DNA from: Centrapalus pauciflorus
Lineage: Eukaryota > Streptophyta > Magnoliopsida > Asterales > Asteraceae
Direction of reading: 5' to 3'
Length of the DNA stretch: 64,000 bases
NCBI GenBank assembly: GCA_020465985.1
Contig: JAANYP010002972.1
Location: forward strand, 124,001-188,000
Shown here: piece by piece, positions 33,901-40,206 of the stretch
Numbering within the stretch: the stretch's first letter is position 1
How the letters are laid out: each line of letters opens with the position of its first letter
The notes under the pieces: model-generated
Database searches by the model: none
Seen by the model: only the letters and a program-made list of their open reading frames with translations
What the model was told of the DNA's origin: nothing
Translations under genes and position numbers: made by a program

Positions 33901-35568
33901 TATTCCTAACAATAATCATTATGTTTTTATTTGCAAGGTAGAAGAACAAAAGTTTCATAACTGTGAACAAAGTTTGCAATTATCATAAACTAAAGAAACA
34001 GAACAAATTATCATTTTTTTGTGTGGCAGAACAAATTATCATAGTTCCTTAACATACATAGCTGTAGCACACACCAAGACTCATTGAGAAAATGTAACAA
34101 AAAAGGCATAAGACGAGAATAAAGAACTAGCAATAGCATGTTGTTAAGAGAGGTGCTTCAGAAATGCATGTGAAGGAGTGGACAAACTAACTGCAATAGG
34201 AGTCAGCCATAACCAAATAAATTGGGACACAGCTACCTGACTCCATTTTATTTCCAACATAAAGAAAGACTTTTCTCTCAGAACCAAAGTGCTCATGCCC
34301 TACATATTGTTGACACCCATTCTAGTTTCTCCTGCTCCTGTAGCATACCTCTTCATTTCTTCACCCTCCCAAAGTAGCACATTCACTTGTTTATGTTTAT
34401 GTTTATATTTATACCATCTCCAATAACAACACCACTTTCACTTCAAAGATTATGATTTTCAAATTTAACTCTTGATGAAGAAACATTCCATCTTCAGGAT
34501 ATAACACGGCTATATCTTATGTGATAAAGGCATAAGGTAGGATAAAACTACATACATACAATTATACAAATCACATGACACATGCTATTATCGTTGAGCA
34601 TGTATTGAATCATGCTCTTGTTAAGTTGTGGAGAGTTGGAGACAGATTTTTTGAGCAAATAAACTTTGAGCTGCTATGAAATCCAAGAACGTGGCCGCTT
34701 GGTTTTCCTATGTAAATGTAACCCTAATCTGAAATTAATACATGCACCATGCTAGCCATGGACCACATAAACACTGTGTTCTCTTTTCTGCATGTTTGTT
34801 TTTCGTGTTTACACCTCCTAAGCCGCTTTCTCAACAGCTCTTATTGCCATAAAATCATCAGAGTGAAGCAAAACACACACACATACCTGCTAAGGCTAGC
34901 AACAGTCAAAGAGCGATCTATTGCTTCCTTGCATACATGTGAGCCAACAAACCCACTTCCACCCAGCACAAGCAACTGATTACAAAAACAGATCAAAAAT
35001 TAAGAAAAACACACAGACACTAACAATTCAACATAAATTTTTCAAAACTACCTTCCCTATTGGAGGTGCAACATTTACTGTTTCAGCTTCCTCTGCTTTA
35101 GGTGGTTCATCAATTTTATTAGATTCTGTCGACAAATATCTTCTTCCTCGCCTTGTTAAACCTAATGTATTGCTTTGGCTTACAGAAAAATCAAAGGAAT
35201 TTGAACAAATGTTTAGCTAAATCATCCATGAAAAACTGGAATTCAAACTCAGAATACTCACTCTCCACCATAACCAAAATCCACCATCAAAATTTGGCGA
35301 GTTCAGAAGATTAATGAACTTTAAAAAAAAAACTACAAATTTAAGCTAAAATACAATAAATTATGTAATTCGTTCGATCGACATAAAATTAGGCTTTTTC
35401 TTCATACATTTGGGAAGGTAAAACAAACAAATACCTCATCCAATTGAAAACAAAGTTGATGTTGGGGTTTGATTTTCGACGAATTTTTAAAAAACAATGG
35501 CAATGGCAAGATCGAAGAACTTACGAGAATCTTGAGAGGGGTATCCTGTAACGGATTAAACGAGACAT
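3735..35568 (-). CDS. Atypical SDR / NAD(P)-binding Rossmann-fold protein, At5g10730-like, 10 exons over 31.8 kb
   Basis: Exons in transcript order: 35568-35525, 35178-35052, 34975-34887, 30704-30649, 17830-17775, 7115-7022, 6376-6297, 5988-5946, 4849-4758, 3908-3735. They total 855 bases, stay in phase at every junction, and encode 284 residues plus TAA. All nine introns are GT-AG. Residues 1-30 are Arg-rich with no acidic residue and are followed by RRYLSTE, so a mitochondrial presequence is likely. GGSGFVG (62-68) is the dinucleotide-binding glycine motif, and Y178-x3-K182 fits the SDR YxxxK pair. The length and later motifs (GGFGSNS, INGTANI, RPGFIYG, DPVFPPG) match Arabidopsis At5g10730/At1g32220 as I recall them. 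This group is related to NDUFA9 and yeast Coq11, so a role in mitochondrial quinone metabolism is possible but inferred. Introns 3, 4 and 5 are 4.2, 12.8 and 10.7 kb and are filled with transposons. Confidence 0.93.
4758..4849 (-). CDS. Exon 9 of the Rossmann-fold gene
   Basis: Encodes residues 197-227, VILRPGFIYGNRRVGS to GSPLEM. The acceptor is CTTTTCAG|AT and the donor GAGATG|GTAACA. RPGFIYG is a conserved family motif. Confidence 0.94.
5946..5988 (-). CDS. Exon 8 of the Rossmann-fold gene
   Basis: A 43-bp exon encoding RAAETELLVRYPYG plus one base of His197. The acceptor is GATGCAG|AG and the donor GGAC|GTGAGT. Confidence 0.92.
6297..6376 (-). CDS. Exon 7 of the Rossmann-fold gene (YxxxK)
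   Basis: Encodes residues 156-182, VKRFVFVSAADSG through GYYDGK, containing Y178 and K182 of the SDR-type YxxxK motif. The acceptor is CTATAG|GA and the donor GGAAAG|GTAATT. Confidence 0.94.
6451..6751. mobile_element. MULE-type MITE in intron 6
   Basis: Terminal inverted repeats of about 90 bp: the left starts GGGTTTCTATTG and contains GGTTTGGTCCCTCACTC; the right is its imperfect reverse complement ending AAATATAAACCC. Flanking 9-mers tttagactt / tttagattg are similar but not identical, so the target duplication is degraded. No coding capacity. Confidence 0.6.
7022..7115 (-). CDS. Exon 6 of the Rossmann-fold gene
   Basis: Encodes residues 125-155 plus one base of G156, including SCVGGFGSNSYMYKINGTAN. 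The acceptor is ATACAG|GT and the donor AAAAAG|GTTGGA. This is the most strongly recognisable block of the family. Confidence 0.95.
7116..7996. other. Intron 5, first part: nothing recognised
   Basis: AT-rich intron sequence between exon 6 and the MULE-like element. Short open frames here show no recognisable protein. Confidence 0.5.
8262..10184 (+). repeat. 5' LTR of gypsy A (3' end deleted)
   Basis: Matches 14848-16863 with about 5% scattered differences. It contains a CT microsatellite (8557-8600) and an array of TTCGGAT/ATCCGAA motifs (9075-9347). It stops near 10184, where the match to the 3' LTR ends and gag sequence begins. Confidence 0.85.
10189..14810 (+). pseudogene. Decayed gag-pol of gypsy A
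   Basis: Gag is open from 10189 to 10917. The zinc region from 11086 has CRKCRKAHSGEC, CFRCGQKGHHWEHC and CYNCHRLGHFAKDC. The protease site has become DSRA (DSGA in element C). RT keeps FIDDILIYSK near 12455 but has TAG for Trp at 12092 and TGA at 12424. RNase H and integrase follow, the latter with an in-frame TAA at about 13977; the C-terminal KWKHHKGANHTWES is chromodomain-like. Several stops look like CGA to TGA or TGG to TAG transitions. Not functional as it stands. Confidence 0.88.
12586..12675 (+). other. Relic of a pol intron in gypsy A
   Basis: A 90-bp non-coding segment interrupts the frame between ...FWLRQ and IQFLGHV, exactly where element C has its 91-bp intron. It ends in ATACAATTCAG after a CT-rich tract. 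Its first bases are ATACGT, consistent with a mutated GTACGT donor. Sequence similarity to C's intron is slight, but position and length are the same. Confidence 0.75.
14848..16863 (+). repeat. 3' LTR of gypsy A
   Basis: Starts TGTAACATCC and ends GGATGTCTCA, followed by the TAAAG target copy. It carries the CT microsatellite (15140-15185) and the TTCGGAT motif array (15671-15945). Confidence 0.8.
17775..17830 (-). CDS. Exon 5 of the Rossmann-fold gene
   Basis: A 56-bp exon encoding G106 to I124 (DLLSGSSWTEALSGVTSI). The acceptor is GTGCTAG|GG and the donor ATC|GTATGT. It lies alone between a 12.8-kb and a 10.7-kb intron, which shows the gene still has to splice across transposons on both sides. 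Confidence 0.9.
17897..18192. repeat. 148-bp tandem duplication in intron 4
   Basis: The 148-bp unit beginning TACTAAGCCTGATTTTAC occurs at 17897-18044 and 18045-18192 with very few differences, so it is recent. It starts 67 bp from the exon 5 acceptor, close enough to affect branch-point use. Confidence 0.9.
18193..19069. other. Intron 4 stretch without recognised genes
   Basis: AT-rich. At 18533 the phrase gagtaaattacaaaaat resembles the end of the MULE family seen at 49375, but no partner end was found. Confidence 0.4.
20761..21106 (+). pseudogene. hAT transposase N-terminal fragment (BED zinc finger)
   Basis: Starts MADGSKKTDPAWKYSFL and contains a degenerate BED finger: FCHKASNGIIH, a TGA stop where the Arg/His spacer is expected, then PKHHLVDGNHN. 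The open part after the stop runs from 20894 to 21106 (70 residues). Confidence 0.6.
21900..22330 (-). pseudogene. hAT transposase C-terminal fragment, inverted copy
   Basis: The minus strand encodes FYYNPQFEFENEVMTGFYE and upstream a broken YEAMDRTK segment. This is the region before the hATC dimerisation domain. It mirrors the plus-strand copy at 22690-23075. Confidence 0.6.
22690..23190 (+). pseudogene. hAT transposase C-terminal fragment, forward copy
   Basis: Encodes MDPLLKVLHHVDGMQKQAM, EAMDRAQEAIVEFNKN, PLHAAAHFYDNPLLVFDNEV and, near 23150, DEEGSTWGNVVGSSG, the acidic tail often seen at hAT C termini. It is split by frameshifts. Confidence 0.6.
23700..24067. other. Intron 4 stretch, nothing recognised
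   Basis: AT-rich sequence between the hAT relics and the next inverted-repeat element; no support for any feature. Confidence 0.4.
24068..25199. mobile_element. Non-autonomous PIF/Harbinger-type element
   Basis: Terminal inverted repeats GGGTGCGTTTGGTACA and TGTATCAAACGCACCC are flanked by a 3-bp duplication TTA (24065-24067 and 25200-25202), as in PIF/Harbinger. The 1.13-kb interior has no transposase. It includes an 'accgaaccgg'-rich block (about 24270-24620) that looks like a nested second element. Confidence 0.75.
25203..25765. other. Intron 4 stretch, nothing recognised
   Basis: No recognisable protein, RNA or clean repeat boundary. Confidence 0.4.
27824..28160 (+). pseudogene. Myb/SANT-like (Harbinger ORF1-type) fragment
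   Basis: Opens MKRTEERIVWSNEATKCLL and continues with LSQKQIRNAYDNLKEKY. A run of G at about 27958-27967 shifts the frame between the two parts. The trihelix-like pattern is that of the DNA-binding partner protein of PIF/Harbinger elements. It ends near LTAQDWEDFLKKS. Confidence 0.55.
28225..28820 (+). pseudogene. Harbinger transposase C-terminal remnant
   Basis: Begins with GHPKAASLRTHPLLYLEL, part of the Myb-like protein. After a frame change it gives APYRNVRYWLGYFNRDRA, LRNGIERSFEVLRERFPI, a TAG stop, then TQRNIITACFALHNYIRK. These are the end of the Harbinger DDE domain. The N-terminal and central transposase are absent. Confidence 0.65.
29613..29830. mobile_element. Tourist-like MITE (Harbinger group)
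   Basis: A 218-bp element with ends GGGCATCTCCATGG and CATTGGAGATGCTC, flanked on both sides by TTA (29610-29612 and 29831-29833). Confidence 0.75.
29831..30648. other. Intron 4, part next to exon 4: decayed repeats only
   Basis: Contains phrases such as 'cctcgagcccatgg'-like and 'gccccaagccttaagg' that recur around the hAT relics, suggesting old transposon debris. No gene seen. Confidence 0.4.
30649..30704 (-). CDS. Exon 4 of the Rossmann-fold gene
   Basis: A 56-bp exon encoding R87 to Q105 (ends KVQWHQ) plus the first base of G106. The acceptor is ATTGCAG|AT and the donor CAAG|GTATTA. Unusually, (TA)10 at 30711-30730 sits where a pyrimidine tract would normally lie. Confidence 0.9.
30711..30730. 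repeat. (TA)10 microsatellite at the exon 4 splice acceptor
   Basis: Ten TA units lie five bases upstream (in transcript sense) of the CAG acceptor of exon 4. They replace the usual pyrimidine-rich tract of the 3' splice site. Confidence 0.9.
30981..32245. mobile_element. hAT-like repeat with C-rich minisatellite, truncated by a copia LTR
   Basis: Starts near 30981 with AGGTGGTGTTTGGTTTGCCG, similar in style to the end at 3302. It holds C-rich 'ccaccccgccccaccc' sequence (31200-31255, 32030-32240) and an 'accggtaccgg'-rich block (31255-31995) that may be a further nested element (ends GGGGTGAGC and GCTCACCC, with CCATCCTA on either side). The right end is replaced by the copia LTR at 32246. 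Confidence 0.4.
31922..32221. repeat. 150-bp tandem duplication
   Basis: Copies at 31922-32071 and 32072-32221 differ at about one base (gtgcgcc / gtacgcc). The unit spans the end of the 'accgg' block and the C-rich minisatellite next to it, so it arose after that junction formed. Confidence 0.85.
32246..32513 (-). repeat. Ty1/copia LTR (3' LTR on the minus strand)
   Basis: On the minus strand it starts TGTTGTGGTGTAGGC and ends CTAACA, 268 bp, preceded by a purine tract AAGTGGGAGA. It lies directly downstream of copia RNase H sequence in the same orientation, so it is the 3' LTR of a truncated element. Confidence 0.7.
32514..32780 (-). pseudogene. Ty1/copia RNase H fragment
   Basis: The minus strand reads GGGTTGYVFTF, then after a break AEYMAIAKADKELIW and KNFLSELDIILKDYVLHCDK. 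These are the TTGYVF and AEYMA blocks of copia RNase H. Everything upstream of this in the element is missing. Confidence 0.7.
32861..33580. other. Intron 3 stretch, nothing recognised
   Basis: No recognisable coding or repeat structure. Confidence 0.4.
33581..33937. repeat. Tandem duplication with (TG)n(CG)n tract
   Basis: Copy 1 is 33581-33757 and copy 2 is 33758-33937. They are diverged but share GAGTCCAA starts, TATGGTCTTCATTTTT and TTTTTATTTGCAAG ends. Copy 1 has TG repeats running into CG repeats (33692-33714), an alternating purine-pyrimidine tract with Z-DNA potential. Confidence 0.75.
33938..34886. other. Intron 3 stretch next to exon 3, nothing recognised
   Basis: AT-rich intron sequence with no supported feature. 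Confidence 0.4.
34887..34975 (-). CDS. Exon 3 of the Rossmann-fold gene (NAD(P)-binding motif)
   Basis: Encodes LLVLGGSGFVGSHVCKEA and on to SLSR. It holds the first beta strand and GxxGxxG glycines (G62, G65, G68) of the Rossmann fold. Intron 2 before it is only 76 bp; intron 3 after it (donor GCAG|GTATGT) is about 4.2 kb. Confidence 0.93.
35052..35178 (-). CDS. Exon 2 of the Rossmann-fold gene
   Basis: Encodes residues 15-57, including RRYLSTE (end of the presequence) and an acidic linker EEAETVNV. The acceptor is CTGTAAG|C after a T-rich tract; the donor is GGGAAG|GTAGTT, phase 0. An in-frame stop lies upstream of the acceptor, so it must be spliced from exon 1 across a 346-bp intron. Confidence 0.88.
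35525..35568 (-). CDS. Exon 1 of the Rossmann-fold gene (start codon)
   Basis: Begins at ATG 35568 and encodes MSRLIRYRIPLSRF plus two bases of Ser15. The donor is TCTC|GTAAGT, a near-perfect plant 5' splice site. Start choice: this ATG opens a basic, hydroxyl-rich stretch that joins in phase to exon 2, and no other upstream ATG was found in that frame. Confidence 0.85.
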
Positions 35569-36161
35569 AATCCAAAAAGTCTATGATCCTTTCGTTCCCA
35601 GTGGAAGTTGGAAGAAGAAGCGAAAGAAGAGCAGCTGAGACGAGTCTCGTGTTGAAGTTGAAAAGGAGAGACAGATGGCTAAGAGTCGAAGGTACTCCCC
35701 AGACAGAGGTGGCAAGGGTAGATTTGTAGATGATTTGACTAGGTATTTGAATATAGGGAATCATCAAAAATTTTGATTAATTTGGTTCGATTTAAGATTG
35801 ACTGGAATTTAAATTTGATTTATAAGATTGTCTTGTCTAGAGTGTAAATGAAATGAGAAAACTCGAGATCGACCGTAGAAAACTCAAAAACAACTTGTTG
35901 TTAATCAAACCGAGCTCGAGCTATTCGAGTAGTAATCGAGTCAAGCCTGAGTATTAAAATAGTCTACTTCATAGGCTCACGAGGCTAATCAAGCCTAAGT
36001 TTACATGTTTACATTGTTACCCTTCAACTTTAAAATATTATATATTTATCACTACTATAAATCAAACTATATAACTTTAAACCAAAAGTTACATTCTTAT
36101 ATTTACACCCTCATTGTTTCTTGTTGAGATAAAAGTAGATTGAATCTTTTATATTTATATT
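35569..36161 (-). promoter_or_regulatory. Presumed 5' UTR and promoter of the Rossmann-fold gene
   Basis: This is the only non-repetitive space between the start codon (35568) and the retrotransposon junction (about 36162). A TATA-like TTATAAATC lies on the minus strand at about 35817-35826. The gene may therefore have under 600 bp of its own upstream DNA before transposon sequence begins. Confidence 0.35.
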
Positions 36162-36256
36162 TTGGTTTCTTTTTTCCTGAACTTTATCGAGCTCGATAGT
36201 GTCGAGTATGGTTCTATTCGTAGCACTCTTCTACAATTTTGGTTTCTTTTTTCTCT
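36162..36256. other. Filler-DNA junction at the truncated gypsy copy
   Basis: TTTGGTTTCTTTTTTC occurs at about 36163 and again at about 36238, and TATGGTTCTATTCGTAGC occurs here (about 36208) and again inside the element (about 36328). The junction therefore contains copies of both the flank and the inner element, as in templated repair of a double-strand break. Confidence 0.7.
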
Positions 36257-37656
36257 GCTACAATTACTATCTCTGAACCATTTGGGACTTTACTGTCTCC
36301 AGGGAAACCGAATCTGGGTTCCTAAATATGGTTCTATTCGTAGCACTCTTCTGTCCGAAGCTCATCAGTCCAAGTTATCTGTTCATCCTGGCAGCTCAAA
36401 GATGTACTTTGATCTGAAAGCTGACTACTGGTGGCCAGGAATGAAGAAAGATATCGGAAAATGTGTTGAAAGCTGCAGAGTATGTCAGATGGTTAAGGCA
36501 GAACATCAGAAGCCCTTCGGGGATATGCAACCACTGCCAGTTCCTGAATGGAAGTGGGAGCATATAACAATGGACTTCATTACGAAGCTGCCAAAGACCA
36601 AAAGACAGCACGACTCCATCTGGGTAGTCGTTGACCGATTAACGAAATCAGCACATTTCATTCCGATGAAAGAAACATATTCTCTCGATAGATTGGCGCA
36701 GCTGTACATCACTGAAATTATTTCACGACACGGTGTGCCAAAGTCTATCGTATCTGATCGTGATAGTCGCTTCACATCCAGATTCTGGCAAGCACTACAA
36801 GAAGGGATGGGTACTCGGATTTCTATGAGTACTGCTTATCATCCAAATGCAGATGGCCAGAGTGAGCGTACTATCTTAACTCTTGAAGATATGCTTCGTG
36901 CCTGCGTTCTTGATTTAGGTAGTAACTGGGATGACCATTTGCCATTGGTCGAATTCTCTTACAATAACAGTTATCATTTTACAATCAAGATGGCTCCTTT
37001 TGAAGCTTTGTACGGAAGAAAGTGCAGAACTCCTACCTGTTGGCGCGAAACAGGCGAATCACCAATAGCGGGTCCTGCCCTTCTACAGTTGACTCATGAA
37101 AAGATTCAACTTGTCAGAAGGAATATTCTTGAAGCTCAAAGCAGGCAGAAGTCATATTATGACAACCGGCACAGATCAATCAGTTTTGCAGTTAACGATT
37201 GGGTGATGCTGAAAGTATCCCCAATGAAGAATGTGGTACGATTCATTAAAAGAAACAAGCTAGCTCCGAGATTTATCGGACCATTCAAGATCATCGAAAA
37301 GATTGGAAATCAGTCCTATCGTCTTGATCTACCAGCAGACTTAGCTGGAATACATCCTGTATTCCATGTTAGTCATTTAAGAAAGAGTTTAGCTGACGAA
37401 AGAGAAGTACAGTTACCACACGTTAACCTGCAAATTGATGAAAAGCTTCGCGTGATTGAAGAGCCAGAACATATTCTGGACTCGAAGACCAAGAAGCTTA
37501 GAAATAAAGAGATACAGATGGTGCTCGTCCAGTGGAAACACCATAAAGGTTCGCATCAGTCTTGGGAATCCAGAGATGTAATGAAAGCTACTTATCCCAG
37601 TCTGTTCGAATCTAGCTAACTTCGGGGACGAAGTTTGTGCGTGGTGGAGCCCATTC
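36257..37656 (+). pseudogene. Truncated gypsy pol: integrase and C-terminal tail
   Basis: Identical to 43507-44906 at a constant offset of 7250 bp, except for very few bases (for example GACC at about 36632 against GATC). It encodes the zinc-binding HHCC region (HQSKLSVHPG, then CRVCQMVK), the DDE core and the chromodomain-like tail to the TAA at 37617-37619. It has no start of its own and no RT, so it is a remnant of a tandem upstream copy, not a separate gene. An open frame reads through the junction from 36162 by chance. Confidence 0.92.
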
Positions 37657-40007
37657 TGTAACAACCTAGATTTTATCTATGTCTTTTATTTTGACTTGAT
37701 CCAAATAAATGTAAATTTAGTTACATTATTAATTATGTAATGCTTGAATGTTAAGATAATAATATAATTTTTATTATATTATTGTTATTAAAATAAAATA
37801 AATTATATAAAATAATAATTAGAATTAAAGAGATGTAAAATACAAAAGTTTAATGGGTTAAACTACAAATATATCCATAATACATATATAAACCATTTAA
37901 TGGTCATTATTAACAATCAATAGAATTGATACACTCTCTCTCTAACTTCTCTCTAAACTCACGGCCAAATACACAAATCCATCAAGAATTTCATAATTTT
38001 GCAAACAAGATTGGGAAGTTAATCAAGGAGGAGTACTACAACAATTAATCAACATCAAACAACAAGAATTCAAGGTAATTTCTTGATTTAAATTCGAAAT
38101 TTATATGAGTTTGGTTCGGTTCTTCTCAAAACCGAACCCACGAATTAAAACATAGAAATTCTTGGTTGCATGAAAGAAATTTTAGTAGATTATGATAAAT
38201 CTAAATTATTAGATGTAATTGAAACAAAATTTATGGATTAGATCATTCAAATTAAATTAAATCGGAACTTTTTGAAGAGAACTTGTGTTTTTGACAAAAA
38301 TGAACATTTTTGGATGATCTTGTTATAATTGTGACGTTTTTGATCAATAAAATTATATAAAATTACACAAATAATGTTAATACAACTATAAATGTAATTG
38401 CATGTTAAAATAATTAAGTTTTGTGAATTTTATGAGAAAATCCGTATGAATATCACCAAGAACACCAAGAACATTTCTGGAAATTTATGAACCAGAAGGA
38501 TCCGAATTCGGATATGCCCGAATTCGGATAAAGCACCATTTCGGTTCCTGAATTTCGGATCTAGTATCCTAATTTGGATGATCCTAATTTCGGACCATAT
38601 ACTTCGGAGGCTTTCAAATTCATCCTCAATTCGGACATGTTTAATTCGGTCCATGCTTGATTCGAAAACCTAGGACCGAATCCGGATTGCCATTTCGGAT
38701 CTATCCGAATCCGGATAGGTGCTTGGTCCGAATTGGGATACCCGTTTCGGGTTTGGTCCGGATCCGGAAGATCCGAATCCGGATGATCCTAAACCAGATT
38801 TTTATATATTGATATTACAACTTAAAGAATGATTTGTGAAATTATCAGTTATCAGAATCAGATAAAATAAAGATTTTAACGACTAAAGAAATGATAATAA
38901 TGATATGGTGTGATATGATAATTCTGGACAGGTTCAGTGAAATTCTGAACATTTAGACAAAGATTTTAAAAGATTTAAAGCGGGTCAGAGACGTGATTTG
39001 ACAAAGAACAGAAAGACAAAATCCTGAGATAACTCAGGTGGCAGATTCATATATCTGTTTGACCAAGACCCCAAAACTGTGAGTTATAGATATTCGAATT
39101 GAACATGCAAAGATCCGTTTGAGATATATTGATGCTGTTACATTATTTGACATTCATTTATCAGCTGGATTGAGACCTGTGCACACCATGGATGGGTGTT
39201 GCCCAGTGAATCATGATAGCTAATTGCTTATCATTTCATATTGCATTCATTAGCATTCCAGACTTTGCTTTATGATTTGTTGCTATCATGACTCTTAAGA
39301 CTTAAGCTTACTTCATTGATCAGACTTGATAAGACTTATTCAGCTTGACTAGCCCTTATGGTCTATTGTTCTAGACCTGGCTATTCCACCAGTTCTCACG
39401 AACTTGGTAATGACCTCCGATGTTCGGCCATGTTGACCTACTGGTAGCTAGCCCAGTATGTGGCTGATCCCCACGATATAAGCGTGAGTGTGGTTTGAAC
39501 ATCATCCGATCTAGATACTATATCTCAATCATGATGAGGGCTGTAGCGGCAGCCAAGACTTATCACGCTTAGATTTATAACTCCGCTTGACACGCATGTT
39601 AATATTGAAAATCTATAAACTCACTAAGCTTTGCTTACAGATGTTGCTTTAATAATTTTACAGGAAAAGCCAAAGGAAAATCACCTGCAGGACCTAGTAC
39701 TTAGGTCATTCAAGATCCAAGTTTTGAAGCTTTCTTAGACCACTACTCAACAAACTCTCTGGTACTGATTGGAAGACAGATATTGTGGTGATTTGGGTAG
39801 ACTTGATGTGACTATGATGTTATGACTAGATTAGATGTTACCCTTTTATAATTTTTTATTTTGAAATATGTAAACTTAAATCCTAATCTGTAATGTACAT
39901 GTAATTTTTTTCCGCAATTAATTACCCTATCTTAGTATGGTTGATATCGTATTGCATGATTGGGACCTAGACTGGTGAGCACTGCCCCGTAAGGGGTGGT
40001 CTTCACA
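37657..40007 (+). repeat. LTR of gypsy C, upstream copy (hybrid)
   Basis: 2,351 bp. The first ~2 kb (to about 39650) appears identical to 44907-46900, but the last ~350 bp has about nine differences (including TAATAATTTT/TAAAATTTT and CATGATTGGG/CATGATGTGGG). It includes the TTCGGAT/ATCCGAA motif array at 38489-38795. Confidence 0.92.
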
Positions 40008-40010
40008 GGA

Positions 40011-40024
40011 TGGTATCAGAGCAC
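40011..40024 (+). other. Primer binding site of gypsy C
   Basis: TGGTATCAGAGCAC, three bases after the LTR, is complementary to the 3' end of initiator Met-tRNA. This is the standard primer of many plant LTR elements. Confidence 0.9.
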
Positions 40025-40206
40025 TAGTTTGAGTGAATCAAGTATTACGTAAGTATACTTGATCTCAAACTGAAGCAATACATATGTATCAATCATTTAG
40101 GTGGTTTGAACTGAGATAGGATGTACAGACTGTTAGGATGGGAAAAAGGGTACATAGATCTAAGCCTATAAACTGATAGTTAATTGATTTTAATTTTCAG
40201 TAGAAG

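Noticed and set aside
35402..35767. 121-codon minus-strand open frame as the true N terminus of the Rossmann-fold gene
   Set aside because: It is in a different frame from exon 1 and lacks a splice route in phase; it overlaps the 5' UTR and intron 1.
36162..37619. A 485-codon open frame as a separate gene
   Set aside because: The integrase part is a 7250-bp-offset copy of gypsy C and the N-terminal 30 or so residues are junction filler read by chance.
40011..40024. Part of a tRNA gene
   Set aside because: TGGTATCAGAGC is the primer site complementary to Met-tRNA; there is no cloverleaf around it. The same holds at 51716, 55986 and 60127.
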